64,000 nt of DNA from Verrucomicrobiota bacterium (GCA_018239715.1 JAFEGW010000007.1:1-64000); one strand, 5' to 3'; counted from the stretch's first letter, positions 17,315-27,104 are shown. Made by a program: numbers and translations. The notes: a model not told the origin generated them from the sequence alone.

Positions 17315-18949
17315 ATGAAAGTTTTAGTTGCACAGCTGGATCCCACCATCGGGGATTTCCCCGGAAACACTCAAAAAATTATTCAAGCGCTCTCCCATGC
17401 CCGGAAAGAAAAAGTGGATATTGTTCTTTTCCCCGAGATGGTTATCTGCGCTTACCCTCCGGAAGATCTAGTCCTCCATGGCCCTTTTGTCCTCGCCTGT
17501 GAAGAGGCGCTTCAAAAAATTGTTCCTCATACGGAAGGCTTGATGGCGGTCGTGGGGCTTGCAAGGCGGAACCTGGCCCAGGGGGAAAAAGCGCTGCTCA
17601 ATAGCGCCGCTATTGTCCAGAATGGGAAAATTGTGGGTTTTGTGGACAAAGCGCTGCTCCCTACCTACGATGTGTTTGACGAGAGGCGGTATTTTGAGCC
17701 GGGCATCGAATTTAAAGCTTGGGAATGGAAAGGGAAAAAAATTGGCGTCACGATTTGTGAAGATATTTGGCAGCATGCGGGCTATGTCGGAGAGACGCGC
17801 TATACTTGCGATCCGGTCTTAGAAATGCAAAAGCTCAAAGTCGATCTTTTTCTCAATGCATCGGCATCCCCCTATCAGTTCCAAAAGCCGGATATGAGGG
17901 TCAGGGTCTGTCAAAAAGCTGCTAGGACATTGAAGTGCCCGGTCCTCTTGTGTGCGCAGGTGGGCGGCAATGAACAGCTTGTCTTTGACGGCTACAGCGT
18001 GTATGTCGATAGTGCAGGAAAACTTTGCCAGCTGGGAAAGGGATTTGAAGAAGATCTCATGGTCGTGGATTTGAATGCAGAAAAGAAGCCTTTCCATTTC
18101 GAATACGATGCCATCGGCGATCTCTACCACGCCCTTGTGCTCGGCACCCGCGATTATTTCCGGAAGCAGAACTTCAAAAAAGCGATTTTGGGACTTTCGG
18201 GAGGGGTCGACTCCGCTCTGACAGCGTGCATTGCTGTGGAAGCATTAGGAAAAGAAAATGTCTATGGGCTTAGCATGCCTTCTCGATTTAGCTCATCCAG
18301 CAGCTTAAAGGATGCTGAAATTCTGGCCAAAAATTTAGGCATTCGGTTCGATAAGGTCTCTATCGATCCTCTTTATGATGCCTATTTAAAATCGTTGAAT
18401 CCTTTATTCGAGGGAAAGCCTTTTGATGTCACCGAAGAAAATATACAAGCGCGCATCCGGGGCATGCTGCTCATGGCGCTCTCGAATAAACACGGCTATC
18501 TTGTGCTCAGCACAGGAAATAAAAGCGAACTAGCTCTGGGCTATTGCACGCTCTACGGAGATATGGCAGGCGGCCTTGCTGTGATTGCCGATGTGAACAA
18601 AAAGCAAATCTATCAGCTAGTGAATTGGATCAACCAAAAGCAAGAGATTATTCCTCCATCTACGATTATCAAGCCTCCGTCAGCAGAGCTCCGTCCCGGA
18701 CAGCTGGATACAGATACTCTTCCCGATTACGCCGTTGTCGATGCTGTTTTGGAATCGTATGTGGAAGATTGCCTATCACCCGAAGAAATTGTGAAAAAAC
18801 ACAATATTTCTAAAGAGGTCGTCTTAGATCTCATCCATCGGATTCATCTCGCCGAATATAAGCGGCGTCAATCGGCTCCTGGCATCCGCGTCACTAAAAA
18901 ATCTTTCAAAGTAGGCCGCCGTTATCCCATCGTCCAGAAATGGATGTGA
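17315..18949 (+). CDS. nadE: NAD+ synthase, glutamine-hydrolysing
   Basis: A 544-residue two-domain enzyme. The N-terminal nitrilase-type glutaminase (about 1-250) contains the triad: Glu in LFPEMVICAYP, Lys in DKALLPTYDVFDE and Cys in VTICEDIW near 148. The C-terminal synthetase domain begins with the ATP-pyrophosphatase loop GLSGGVDSAL near 295 and has STGNKSELALGYCTLYGD. It amidates nicotinic acid adenine dinucleotide with ammonia from glutamine. It suggests the host cell is not the sole NAD source. No strong ribosome site precedes the ATG. Confidence 0.96.
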   Translation: MKVLVAQLDPTIGDFPGNTQKIIQALSHARKEKVDIVLFPEMVICAYPPEDLVLHGPFVLACEEALQKIVPHTEGLMAVVGLARRNLAQGEKALLNSAAIVQNGKIVGFVDKALLPTYDVFDERRYFEPGIEFKAWEWKGKKIGVTICEDIWQHAGYVGETRYTCDPVLEMQKLKVDLFLNASASPYQFQKPDMRVRVCQKAARTLKCPVLLCAQVGGNEQLVFDGYSVYVDSAGKLCQLGKGFEEDLMVVDLNAEKKPFHFEYDAIGDLYHALVLGTRDYFRKQNFKKAILGLSGGVDSALTACIAVEALGKENVYGLSMPSRFSSSSSLKDAEILAKNLGIRFDKVSIDPLYDAYLKSLNPLFEGKPFDVTEENIQARIRGMLLMALSNKHGYLVLSTGNKSELALGYCTLYGDMAGGLAVIADVNKKQIYQLVNWINQKQEIIPPSTIIKPPSAELRPGQLDTDTLPDYAVVDAVLESYVEDCLSPEEIVKKHNISKEVVLDLIHRIHLAEYKRRQSAPGIRVTKKSFKVGRRYPIVQKWM

Positions 18950-18954
18950 TGTTT

Positions 18955-19440
18955 TTACATTGAAGCTTGTGGGGAATGGGAGTTGAACGTGGCGATATAT
19001 CCTCCTGCAAGCCCATAAGCTAAAAGAGCAGGACGACCGACATAACCTGCAAGGGTTCCGGTTGCAGCAAAAGCACAGCTTATTATCGGAGCAATGGCGG
19101 GAGCTCCCCAACGTTTTCTGAAGAGGAAAAGTCCAGAGCCTAGGAGCGCATAGGCGAGCATCAAAGATAGGCATTGATCTCGAGAGATTTTCATCGGAGA
19201 TGTAAAATAGAGCATACAAGCGCTGGAGGCTAGACCAGCAAGAGGCAAGGCAAATTTTTCAATGTTTTTTTGGGTAAGTTGAGAAATCGGGTCTGCAGAT
19301 CTCATCCGACTCCGCATATAGATTTGAGCAAGAGTCGCGATCATATAACCTCCAGCCCCATGTCCCAGAGCATAGAAAGTATTCCATTTCACGGGGGCCA
19401 TCAAAGATCCGAGAGTCATCAATAAAGGTCTATCTAACAT
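18955..19440 (-). CDS. Small multi-pass membrane protein of unknown function
   Basis: A 161-residue hydrophobic protein with about four membrane segments (roughly residues 22-42, 63-80, 90-106 and 114-150, the last possibly two). A central basic loop (YMRSRMRSADP) suggests a cytoplasmic side. No family motif was recognised. The start is supported by ribosome site AGGTGGAG. A hairpin sits upstream in its leader. It is convergent with nadE, with only 5 bases between stops. Confidence 0.7.
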   Translation of the reverse strand: MLDRPLLMTLGSLMAPVKWNTFYALGHGAGGYMIATLAQIYMRSRMRSADPISQLTQKNIEKFALPLAGLASSACMLYFTSPMKISRDQCLSLMLAYALLGSGLFLFRKRWGAPAIAPIISCAFAATGTLAGYVGRPALLAYGLAGGYIATFNSHSPQASM

Positions 19441-19471
19441 GGAAACTCCACCTTAATCAAGAAATTATGAA

Positions 19472-19497
19472 GAAGGTTGTTTAAAAAAACAACCTTC
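19472..19497. other. 11-bp hairpin upstream of the membrane-protein gene
   Basis: gaaggttgttt and aaacaaccttc pair perfectly with a 4-base A loop, about 32 bases before the start of the minus-strand gene. With no T-run on either strand it is more likely a leader structure or operator than a terminator. Confidence 0.5.
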
Positions 19498-19674
19498 ACT
19501 GATGGGTAAAATGCGCTATGATGCAAGAGATTGTTGGCTATAGGCTTTCTGGAATTTTGAATCATTTTTCTAAGATCTTAAAGGTTTGCAAGCACCCTGT
19601 TATTTTTGAATTTAGATTGAAGTAAATGGCTAGGGCAAGTTAGGCTCTCTGCAAAATTTTTCAGGAATGAAAAA

Positions 19675-21201
19675 ATGAGCAATAGAGTAGGAGAGCAACG
19701 ATTTCCCCTGACACAAATCTGTGCGAATAGGCCGGTAGAAAATCGAAGATGGTCCAGCTCTTCAAGAGAGGTCAGCAAAAAAGCTCGAGCTGCGATAGAG
19801 CAAGGCATCGTCTTAGACAGCGCAAATGAATCAGCGCTTTCATCGAGAGCTGTTCAGGTTGTTGAATCTAACTCTCATAATAATTCTTTGGTTTCTGACC
19901 CAGAGGCTTCGGCTTTCATCCATGGGTTGGTTAAAGAAGATTTAGCATTTAGAGAGACGGCTCTTGAAGTGATACAAAGAGCATATCAAGAGGCAATAGG
20001 CTTCTATCAACAAATAGGAAGCCAGCATCCGAAATATCAGGAGGCTGCCTTCCGGAGAGCTTTTTGTACATATAAGTTGGCCATGATGGAAATGGATACT
20101 CTTAAGAAGCTTCAGCTTGCGCAAGAAGTATTAACACATTTTGCAGGCGCTGAGCAAGAGCCCAGCAGGGTCCTCTTCTTAAAAGCTGCGTGCAAGCAAA
20201 TGGTTGGAATGGGGACAGGCGATCAAGCGTTGCTGAGTGAAGCTGCAAACCTTTTTGCGCGAGTAGATGCTCTAGACTCCCATCCTCAACATATTGCAGC
20301 AAGGCAGGCAGAATGGAAATACACTCTTTCTTTTAGTTTGCTGGATCCTCAAGCAAAAAAGAATTTTCTACTAGAGGCAATAGAGTTATTCTCAACAATT
20401 AAAGACGATCTCCCAACCTCCCTAAAAGTCTCATTCTATCAAGCAGCCTTATTAAGGTTAGGAGATTGCAAATTTCAGCTCGCTTATTGTGTGATGAACG
20501 GGCCGGATCAGCAAGAGCTTTTAAGAGAAGCATTTAACTTTTATGCAAGAGTAGGTCTCCATGAACCTAACTTCACCGATGTTGCTACGAAGCAAGGGAT
20601 GTGCAAACTTTATGAGGCCCTCCTGGAGTCAGATGCTCAAAAAAAGCAGCGGTTGATAAGAGAAGCTATGGACTTTTTGGAAAATGTCTGCAGACGTTAT
20701 GAGCTAGTGATGAAATCAGAAGCTTCAAAACATCCAAAATATGTAGAGGTCTGCCTGAATAAAGGGATTTGCAAACAAGAAAGCGCGAATCTTGAAATAG
20801 ATGTTCTTTCAAAACTCAAGCTATACCAGGAAGCATTAGAACTATACTCCCTCGTGCGTCCTGAACATCCGTTATTTATTGAATTTGCATTCAGACAGGG
20901 GGAATGTAAATATCAGCAAACTATCACGGCACCAAGCCCGGATATAAAACGGATATTATTAGAGGAAGTCATCGGCTTTTTTACAAAAGTTCCCGATCGT
21001 CATCCCAGATCCAAAGAAACTTCGTTTAGGTGTGGATGTTGTTCAGTGGAACTGGTCGCTTTAGTCTCCAATCCTGTAGAGAGGCGTACTCTCCTTCGAG
21101 AAGCACTCAATTGTTTTTCAAAAATTGAGCCGGCAGACGTAGCTTACTTCGCAAGCGCTCAAGAAATGATCCAATTATGCCATCGAGGTTTTATATCGTA
21201 G
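19675..21201 (+). CDS. TPR-like repeat protein with unusual 46-residue units
   Basis: A 508-residue soluble protein. After a Ser-rich N-terminal region (1-95), seven imperfect repeats of about 46 residues run from about residue 103 to 495. Each begins with a phrase like EAxxFYxxV, followed by HP, an FRxGxCKY-type helix and a DxxKxxLLxEA helix. Helical hairpin pairs of this kind suggest a superhelical scaffold related to TPR or SEL1 proteins, but the repeat is longer than the 34 or 36-44 residues of those families. Cysteine recurs in the second helix. The ribosome site AGGAAT lies slightly upstream. It probably binds proteins; an effector role is inferred. Confidence 0.75.
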   Translation: MSNRVGEQRFPLTQICANRPVENRRWSSSSREVSKKARAAIEQGIVLDSANESALSSRAVQVVESNSHNNSLVSDPEASAFIHGLVKEDLAFRETALEVIQRAYQEAIGFYQQIGSQHPKYQEAAFRRAFCTYKLAMMEMDTLKKLQLAQEVLTHFAGAEQEPSRVLFLKAACKQMVGMGTGDQALLSEAANLFARVDALDSHPQHIAARQAEWKYTLSFSLLDPQAKKNFLLEAIELFSTIKDDLPTSLKVSFYQAALLRLGDCKFQLAYCVMNGPDQQELLREAFNFYARVGLHEPNFTDVATKQGMCKLYEALLESDAQKKQRLIREAMDFLENVCRRYELVMKSEASKHPKYVEVCLNKGICKQESANLEIDVLSKLKLYQEALELYSLVRPEHPLFIEFAFRQGECKYQQTITAPSPDIKRILLEEVIGFFTKVPDRHPRSKETSFRCGCCSVELVALVSNPVERRTLLREALNCFSKIEPADVAYFASAQEMIQLCHRGFIS

Positions 21202-22138
21202 ACCAGCAGAAAGGAAGTATTTCTTCTAGGGTTCCTTTGCCGAGCTGAAGCATGAGAAGGCGATCAAAGCCGACAGCTACCCCGCAAGAGTCGGGCATAT
21301 GCTCCAGCGCTGCAATAAACCGCTCATCGATCGGCAAAATCTCTTTGCCGAGTGTCTTGCGTTCGAGATTTGCTTGGACCAGTCGTTTCCGTTGTTCGAC
21401 GGGATCGGTCAGTTCGTGGAATCCATTGGCGAGCTCAACGCCGTTGAAATAGACTTCAAACCGCTCAGCAATCCTCTCGCCACCCTTTTGACAGGTTTGA
21501 GCGAGGGCCGCTTGCGAAGCGGGAAAATCTCGGATGATATGGAGCCCGGTTAATTGCGGTTCGATGAGAAAGGCCATGATAAAATGCAAATAGGTATCTG
21601 CATCCCAGGTGTCCGCATCCGAGGGAAGAGAAAGATGATGCGCGAGGGCGATGGCCTGCAAATCTTGCGGGGAAGCTTTGCGGTAATCCATCCCGACAAA
21701 TTTTTCGAAAGCTTCAGCATAGGTATAAGTAAGAGCGGGGATATCGCCCAGGAAGAGGCGGATCATATCGAGGGTTTCATCGATGAGCAGCTGAAACGGG
21801 ATGCCGACTCGGTACCACTCAATCATCGTGAACTCGGGATTGTGAAGCCGTCCGGCCTCTTCCGCACGGAAAACATGGCCTAGTTGATAAATATCGCCGA
21901 TCCCTTGTGCCAGGAGCCGTTTCATGGCGTATTCGGGTGAGGTGTGGAGATAGGCTTTTTCTTGACGGGCCCAGCGGACCGACATCACTTCAATATGGGT
22001 ATCGATCGGAGCAGCATGAGATAAAATAGGAGTGTCGACTTCGAGAACTTCTCTTTGAGCAAAAAAAGCGCGCACATGAGCTAGCATGCGGGCGCGTTTT
22101 TGTAAAATATCAACCTTAGACTCGAGAGACGTATTCAC
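21191..22138 (-). CDS. epmA: EF-P lysine beta-lysyltransferase EpmA (GenX/PoxA)
   Basis: A 315-residue protein equal to the catalytic core of class II lysyl-tRNA synthetase without the anticodon-binding domain. Motif 2 reads FRAEEAGRLHNPEFTMIEWYR, motif 3 reads GVAVGFDRLLML, and YLHTSPEYAMKRLL is conserved. EpmA attaches beta-lysine to Lys34 of EF-P. It starts with GTG inside the end of efp (23-base overlap), so the modifier is translated with its substrate. The aminomutase EpmB is not in this window; it may be elsewhere or alpha-lysine may be used. Its stop overlaps that of the repeat-protein gene by 11 bases. Confidence 0.93.
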   Translation of the reverse strand: MNTSLESKVDILQKRARMLAHVRAFFAQREVLEVDTPILSHAAPIDTHIEVMSVRWARQEKAYLHTSPEYAMKRLLAQGIGDIYQLGHVFRAEEAGRLHNPEFTMIEWYRVGIPFQLLIDETLDMIRLFLGDIPALTYTYAEAFEKFVGMDYRKASPQDLQAIALAHHLSLPSDADTWDADTYLHFIMAFLIEPQLTGLHIIRDFPASQAALAQTCQKGGERIAERFEVYFNGVELANGFHELTDPVEQRKRLVQANLERKTLGKEILPIDERFIAALEHMPDSCGVAVGFDRLLMLQLGKGTLEEILPFCWSTI

Positions 22139-22679
22139 CGGTACGCGTGTCGATTTTGATTTTCTCGCCTTCTTCGACGAAAATGGGGACTTGGACTTTA
22201 GCGCCGCTTTCAGTCACAGCAGGCTTTAAAACCCGTCCGGAAGTATCTCCGCGAAGGCCCGGGGCCGTTTCAGTGATCTTCATTTCCATGAAGGTGGGAG
22301 GAATGACTTCAATCGGCTCGCCTTTGTAATAAACGATGGAATAGACGATTTCGTCCATCAGCCATTGTTTGCGGTCGCCGATCAAGCTTAAGGAAACTTC
22401 GGTCTGTTCGAAGGTATTGTCATCCATGAAGACGGCATTATCTGGGTCGGTGTAAAGGAGCCGCATTTTAGTTTCTGCCACATCTGCTAGGTCGAGTTTT
22501 TCTCCCGACTTGAAGGTCCGCTCGATGGTGCGGGCCGTCTTCAGATGTTTGAGCTTGACGCGGTTGAAGGGTTGCCCTTTTCCGGGTTTGACAAACTCGT
22601 TGGCGACGATAGTATAAGGCTCGCCGTCAACTTCTACTTTTAATCCTGCTTTAAATTCATTGGTGCTAACTTGTGACAT
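22116..22679 (-). CDS. efp: Elongation factor P
   Basis: A 187-residue three-domain beta protein. Domain I carries VKPGKGQPFNRVKLK with the modifiable lysine at position 34, matching the E. coli EF-P site for beta-lysylation. The central and C-terminal OB domains are present, ending with IKIDTRTGEYVSRV, typical of the family. EF-P rescues ribosomes stalled on polyproline. Linkage to epmA supports lysine modification rather than rhamnosylation, which would need Arg at this position. No strong promoter was identified in the 77-89 bases between it and the divergent murJ. Confidence 0.97.
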   Translation of the reverse strand: MSQVSTNEFKAGLKVEVDGEPYTIVANEFVKPGKGQPFNRVKLKHLKTARTIERTFKSGEKLDLADVAETKMRLLYTDPDNAVFMDDNTFEQTEVSLSLIGDRKQWLMDEIVYSIVYYKGEPIEVIPPTFMEMKITETAPGLRGDTSGRVLKPAVTESGAKVQVPIFVEEGEKIKIDTRTGEYVSRV

Positions 22680-22768
22680 AATGGTCTAGGATGGCAGATT
22701 ATGCGCCTTCTGGTCAAGTCTCTTGACCTCTAAAATGTTTTCTCTCTACACTCCTAGTGAGGCGTGCA

Positions 22769-24376
22769 ATGTCAGAAAAATTTTTAGCTGTTTATGTGAG
22801 GCGGTTCTTTTCGGGGACTCTCTTGAGCCGGATCAGCGGCATGGTCCGTGACCTCATGATGGCGTTTGCCTTTGGCGACCACCCCTCCGTTGCTGCTTTT
22901 ATGGTCGCCTTCCGGTTATCGAATTTGTTTCGAAGACTTCTGGGAGAAGGGCCTTTCCAATCGGCGTTCATTCCTCATTTTGAAGGGTTGCGCGTGCAAG
23001 ACCCCCAAAAGGCAACTTTTTTCTTTAGAAAACTGACGCTTTTGATTGTTCTTTTACTCCTCTGTATCACGGTTTTTGTCGAGGGGGGCATCGGGGCTGT
23101 TTTGTCTTGGGGCATAGTTTCGGAGGGTAACCGTGAAATTCTTTCTTTAACTGGATGGCTGTTTCCTGCCATTCTTTTTATTTGCCTCTACGGCCTCAAT
23201 ATTTCTTTGCTCAACTGCTACGACTCTTTTTTCATTCCCAGCGTTGCGCCTATTGTCTGCAATGGAATCTGGATTGGAGCGGCATTCTTGTTAAGAAATA
23301 AAGATCCCTCTGTAGCTATGCCCGCATTGGCGAAGTGGATTGTGATGGGTTTTATCGGGCAATGGCTGCTCACGCTTCCGCTGACATTGAAGCATGTCTC
23401 CTCGAATTGGCGAGACTGGGTGAAATTTCATATTCCTCAGGAAGTCAAAGACCTTGCTAAAGCTTTTACCTTGGGAGCGATTGGCGTAGGAGCCATGCAG
23501 ATCAACGCCTTTGTCGATGTGCTTTTTGCCAGATATGCCGACATTCGAGGCCCTGCTTATCTCTGGTATTCGATCCGTTTAGAGCAGCTGGCTTTGGCCA
23601 TTTTTGGCATCGCGTGTATCAGTACTGTGGTGCCCAGGCTTTCAAGGGCCATTAAAAGCAGCGATATGCCTCAGGCTCAAAATCTGCTGAGTTTCAGCTA
23701 TAAACGAATCATGGCGGTGATGATCCCTTGCACCTGGGCGATTTTAGCGCTGGGAGCAAGCTCCGTGAATCTTATTTACGGGAGAGGCCATTTCGCCGAA
23801 CTGGCGATTTCTAAGACCACTTTGTGCCTTTGGGCTTACGGATTAGGTCTTGTTCCTACGACCGTGGTAATCCTTTTCTCTGCGATCTTCTACGCGCAGA
23901 ATAATTTCCGAACGCCCATGCTCATCTCCGTGCTCACGGTGATCATCAATATCGTCTTGAACGGGGTCTTTGTGTTTGGATTTAACATGGGAGCCATCAG
24001 CACGGCAATCGCGACCAGTATTAGCGCCTGGATCAACTATTGGATCCTTCAGCGGATGATCATCAAGAGGGGATGGAAGACCGAGCTTGCGCTCCCACGT
24101 CTTTTGAAGATCGGTTTTGCAAGCGGCTTTGCCTTCTTATGCGCTTTTGCAGCCGATTATTTTCTTTTTAATCCCACGATGTTAGCGCCGCTGGCGGTGT
24201 CGGCAAATTTCCCTCGTGCGCTCGTGACCCAGATGGGAGTCTTTTTTACTCAGTTTGCCGCTTTTGCTGGCGGTATTCTCTTCTATGCTTATGCCTTCAA
24301 ATGTACCGATCTCGTTGAGCTTTTCCAGGATTTTGTCTTTCGGAAGAAAGCTCAGCGTGAAGCTGAGGTCGAATAA
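22769..24376 (+). CDS. murJ: Lipid II flippase MurJ (MviN)
   Basis: A 535-residue membrane protein with about 14 hydrophobic helices. The N-terminus has SGTLLSRISGMVRDLMMAFAFG and FRLSNLFRRLLGEGPFQSAFIP, strongly conserved in MurJ, including arginines of the central cavity. It flips the peptidoglycan precursor across the inner membrane, consistent with the diaminopimelate gene dapL at 45378. The start is set at ATG 22769 (GAGG six bases before) rather than GTG 22757. The C-terminal tail is charged. Confidence 0.93.
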   Translation: MSEKFLAVYVRRFFSGTLLSRISGMVRDLMMAFAFGDHPSVAAFMVAFRLSNLFRRLLGEGPFQSAFIPHFEGLRVQDPQKATFFFRKLTLLIVLLLLCITVFVEGGIGAVLSWGIVSEGNREILSLTGWLFPAILFICLYGLNISLLNCYDSFFIPSVAPIVCNGIWIGAAFLLRNKDPSVAMPALAKWIVMGFIGQWLLTLPLTLKHVSSNWRDWVKFHIPQEVKDLAKAFTLGAIGVGAMQINAFVDVLFARYADIRGPAYLWYSIRLEQLALAIFGIACISTVVPRLSRAIKSSDMPQAQNLLSFSYKRIMAVMIPCTWAILALGASSVNLIYGRGHFAELAISKTTLCLWAYGLGLVPTTVVILFSAIFYAQNNFRTPMLISVLTVIINIVLNGVFVFGFNMGAISTAIATSISAWINYWILQRMIIKRGWKTELALPRLLKIGFASGFAFLCAFAADYFLFNPTMLAPLAVSANFPRALVTQMGVFFTQFAAFAGGILFYAYAFKCTDLVELFQDFVFRKKAQREAEVE

Positions 24377-24446
24377 TCCCTACCAATGGAAATGGAATAA
24401 GTTGCCAGAGGATCAGTGAAGAAGTTTCCCTCTCCTTATTCTCTCT

Positions 24447-26915
24447 TCATCCACTATTGTTTTCTTCGTTCGGCTTTTGTTGAGTAGTTGTAGCGCTTTT
24501 TTTGTGAGGAGCCTGTGTCGGAGGGGCTAGATCGACAGGAGCATCCCCCATAATCCGAGCAGGGGGTTTAGCTGCAGGTTTATTTAAAGCACTACCCGCT
24601 GGAGATGCAGGAGGAGAGCCATCGACAGGTTTAGGAGGGATATGCACGGCGGCGCTACTATTAGTGGCGGAGACATAAGTTGTGTCTTCTAGGTGAGACG
24701 CACTTCGGGTAATGTCTTGAGGAATTGGTTTGGAACGAGGATGTTGTTTCTTTAATGCCGTTGAATTTTGCATATTGATGCGATGGTTTTCTTCCAATTC
24801 ATGTTTTTTTGCTTTGATCAAATCCTCATCAATAATGAAATGGACTTCTTCTTGAGGTAGACTGAAATATAAGGCATATTCCTGATCGTCTAAAACCTTC
24901 ATTTCTTTGCACTTTAGGAGTTCAGCAGTAGGTTTCATCTCTCTCAATTCTTCGATCAAACTTTTTATTCTTTGATGCAAGATAGGAATTATCGCAAATC
25001 GAAGGAAAAGATATTCTTTCTCTTCGGAGGGATCTTTTAACCTTGCAAGATTTTCTGCTAAAAAATTGCACTTGTCTCGGTATTTAGACTGTGTTTTCTG
25101 GAGGGTTTTAATAGACGCAAAAAGCTTTAGCCGTTTGGAATGATGCTCATTCAATTGTTTGATAGAATCATCGATAAGATCTTTCTTTTTTAGGGCTTCT
25201 TTCCCTTTATCAGTAAAGTCGTACAACGGATCGAGAAACATTTGGTAATCAAAATCTCGTCCTGCTTTGGCATATTTTCGCGCAAGAAAAGAGACTACTG
25301 GATGAGGCCGAGGAACTGAGGAATGGACAGTATGGATAAGATAACTGAGCAATTTTAGCGACTTGCGCGGTTCTGCACCACTGAGAGTTACGGAAAATTC
25401 GAGAAGATCTTCTATAGCTTTAGGAGTTGCTTGAATATCCGGATTTGCTTTTAAGAGGCCTAAACAAGCGCATTCTGTATTCTCTCGATTTAAAGATCCG
25501 ACTAGACCAATTTGACCACGAGAGATCAAAGGTTCCTGGTCCAGAAACGAGCCTCCAAATTCAAAGGGGGTTGTTGCTAGCATTGTTCGAATTTTTCTCT
25601 GAATCAGCTTAGTTTTTAATTGATTGGCTGTTTTTTTATCGAACATGTGAGCTTCATCGAAACACAAAATGACCTCGTCTTCAAATCCCTCGAGAGACTC
25701 AAAAATTTTATCCATCCGAGAAACATAATTGCCATTCTCGGACCAGGAGCCTTTCTCTCCCATATCTGCAGTATTAACGATGTAGACTCTTTTATCATTA
25801 AGGCAGGCTGTTTCCTTGTTTGCAATTCTACGGGCTAGTTCTTCCGGATATCGAGTCTTTCCAGAGCCTGGGGGGCCTAGTAATAGAACAATCAGAGGAT
25901 TCGTATTCTCGGATGAACTGAAACAGGTTTCGACGAGGCGCATTCCTGTCTCGATCCCATAAGCGGGGGGGATAAGGCCTGCACGAGCTTTTTCCGTTAA
26001 ATCGGTGAAAAGTTGCTTATCGAGCGAGGGGGGAGGTTTTGAAGAGTTATCTGTGGCTGAACGGTTTATTTTAGAGTAGAGCAAGTAAGCTGTTGCAAAA
26101 GCGGTAAATATAGCGGCAGCGACGAGAGCAGCCTTCCGAGTTGAAGAGAAATATTTTAAATATTGAGTTCCAAGGGACTGTATATCGCTCAATGTTGAAC
26201 GGAAAAAAGACAGTTGGTATTGAGCAGCCCATCTGCTCGTAGGTCTCTCTGTGAAATCGATGCCGTAAGCTAAACCGACGAGAGTCGTAATATAGTGACG
26301 AAAATAACGGACATTTCTAAAGCTGGGGAAAGGGAAATTCCAAGAATAGCTGCTGTGCGCATCCGAAGTTTTATTTCTTTTTTGGATGATATGACGTTCT
26401 AGTCCTTGAATGACGGGTTGAATATCTTCCTCAATATTGAAGACCTCTTTTATAGCCTGGAGTTGAAGAACTTTTTGGCACACTTCGATCATTTTGAGGC
26501 GATCGTTCTTAATGCTAAAGGAGACAAGATGCGAGATGGCAATTTTTAATTCCAGAGGAGGGGCTTGGGAAAGCTTTTGCGCAACGATTTTTTCTATCCG
26601 AGGATCTGAGTTGTCTCCTAGATAAGCGACTGCTCTATGAAGGGGAGTTACTTTTGAACCGATAGGACTCGATTCTGGCTTAATGCTTTTTTTTGCTTCA
26701 GCATTCGCGCTTTCTACCGAATCTGCCGCGGATTTATCCTCTGCTGCTATTCGAGGGATTTTTGGCTGATAATAGTTGGATACAGAAAATTGATCTAAGC
26801 TTTCTTTCAGCTCTGTCAGCAGTGCAGGTTCAAAACCTAGCCAGACTTTGAACCGCTGAAACCTTGAGTAGGATTCCCAAAAAAAGACAGGATCTGATAC
26901 GGATAGATTCGGCAT
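24447..26915 (-). CDS. Membrane-anchored AAA+ ATPase of unknown function
   Basis: An 822-residue protein. Residues 90-180 include one ankyrin-like start (VTPLHRAVAYLGD) followed by helical repeats. One membrane helix lies at about 262-280. The ATPase domain follows: Walker A LLLGPPGSGKTR near 348, Walker B VILCFDEAHMF near 417, and a sensor-like LATTPFEFGG. A long helical region and a Pro/Ala/Lys-rich tail (about 740-822) end the protein. The ATPase thus faces the cytoplasm of the bacterium or host. It resembles ClpB/torsin-type AAA proteins in the DEAH box and in a poor second arginine finger, but I cannot place it in a named family. Ribosome site GGAGG is strong. It follows the RasGEF-like gene on the same strand, after 189 bases. 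Confidence 0.75.
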   Translation of the reverse strand: MPNLSVSDPVFFWESYSRFQRFKVWLGFEPALLTELKESLDQFSVSNYYQPKIPRIAAEDKSAADSVESANAEAKKSIKPESSPIGSKVTPLHRAVAYLGDNSDPRIEKIVAQKLSQAPPLELKIAISHLVSFSIKNDRLKMIEVCQKVLQLQAIKEVFNIEEDIQPVIQGLERHIIQKRNKTSDAHSSYSWNFPFPSFRNVRYFRHYITTLVGLAYGIDFTERPTSRWAAQYQLSFFRSTLSDIQSLGTQYLKYFSSTRKAALVAAAIFTAFATAYLLYSKINRSATDNSSKPPPSLDKQLFTDLTEKARAGLIPPAYGIETGMRLVETCFSSSENTNPLIVLLLGPPGSGKTRYPEELARRIANKETACLNDKRVYIVNTADMGEKGSWSENGNYVSRMDKIFESLEGFEDEVILCFDEAHMFDKKTANQLKTKLIQRKIRTMLATTPFEFGGSFLDQEPLISRGQIGLVGSLNRENTECACLGLLKANPDIQATPKAIEDLLEFSVTLSGAEPRKSLKLLSYLIHTVHSSVPRPHPVVSFLARKYAKAGRDFDYQMFLDPLYDFTDKGKEALKKKDLIDDSIKQLNEHHSKRLKLFASIKTLQKTQSKYRDKCNFLAENLARLKDPSEEKEYLFLRFAIIPILHQRIKSLIEELREMKPTAELLKCKEMKVLDDQEYALYFSLPQEEVHFIIDEDLIKAKKHELEENHRINMQNSTALKKQHPRSKPIPQDITRSASHLEDTTYVSATNSSAAVHIPPKPVDGSPPASPAGSALNKPAAKPPARIMGDAPVDLAPPTQAPHKKSATTTQQKPNEENNSG

Positions 26916-27104
26916 AACGCCTCCACTAGATGGAAAAATTTTATGCCATTTTAAATTTTTAGAAAAGTTTTTGTTTTATGTTGACTAATATAATTTTTTA
27001 AAATTTAAATATCGGTCGGATATTAAAATTGAAGCCTTTCTAGAAAAAATAAAAGCGTAAAATCACTCGCGCCTCTATTCGAGCTGTTCTGCAATGGATC
27101 CCCT

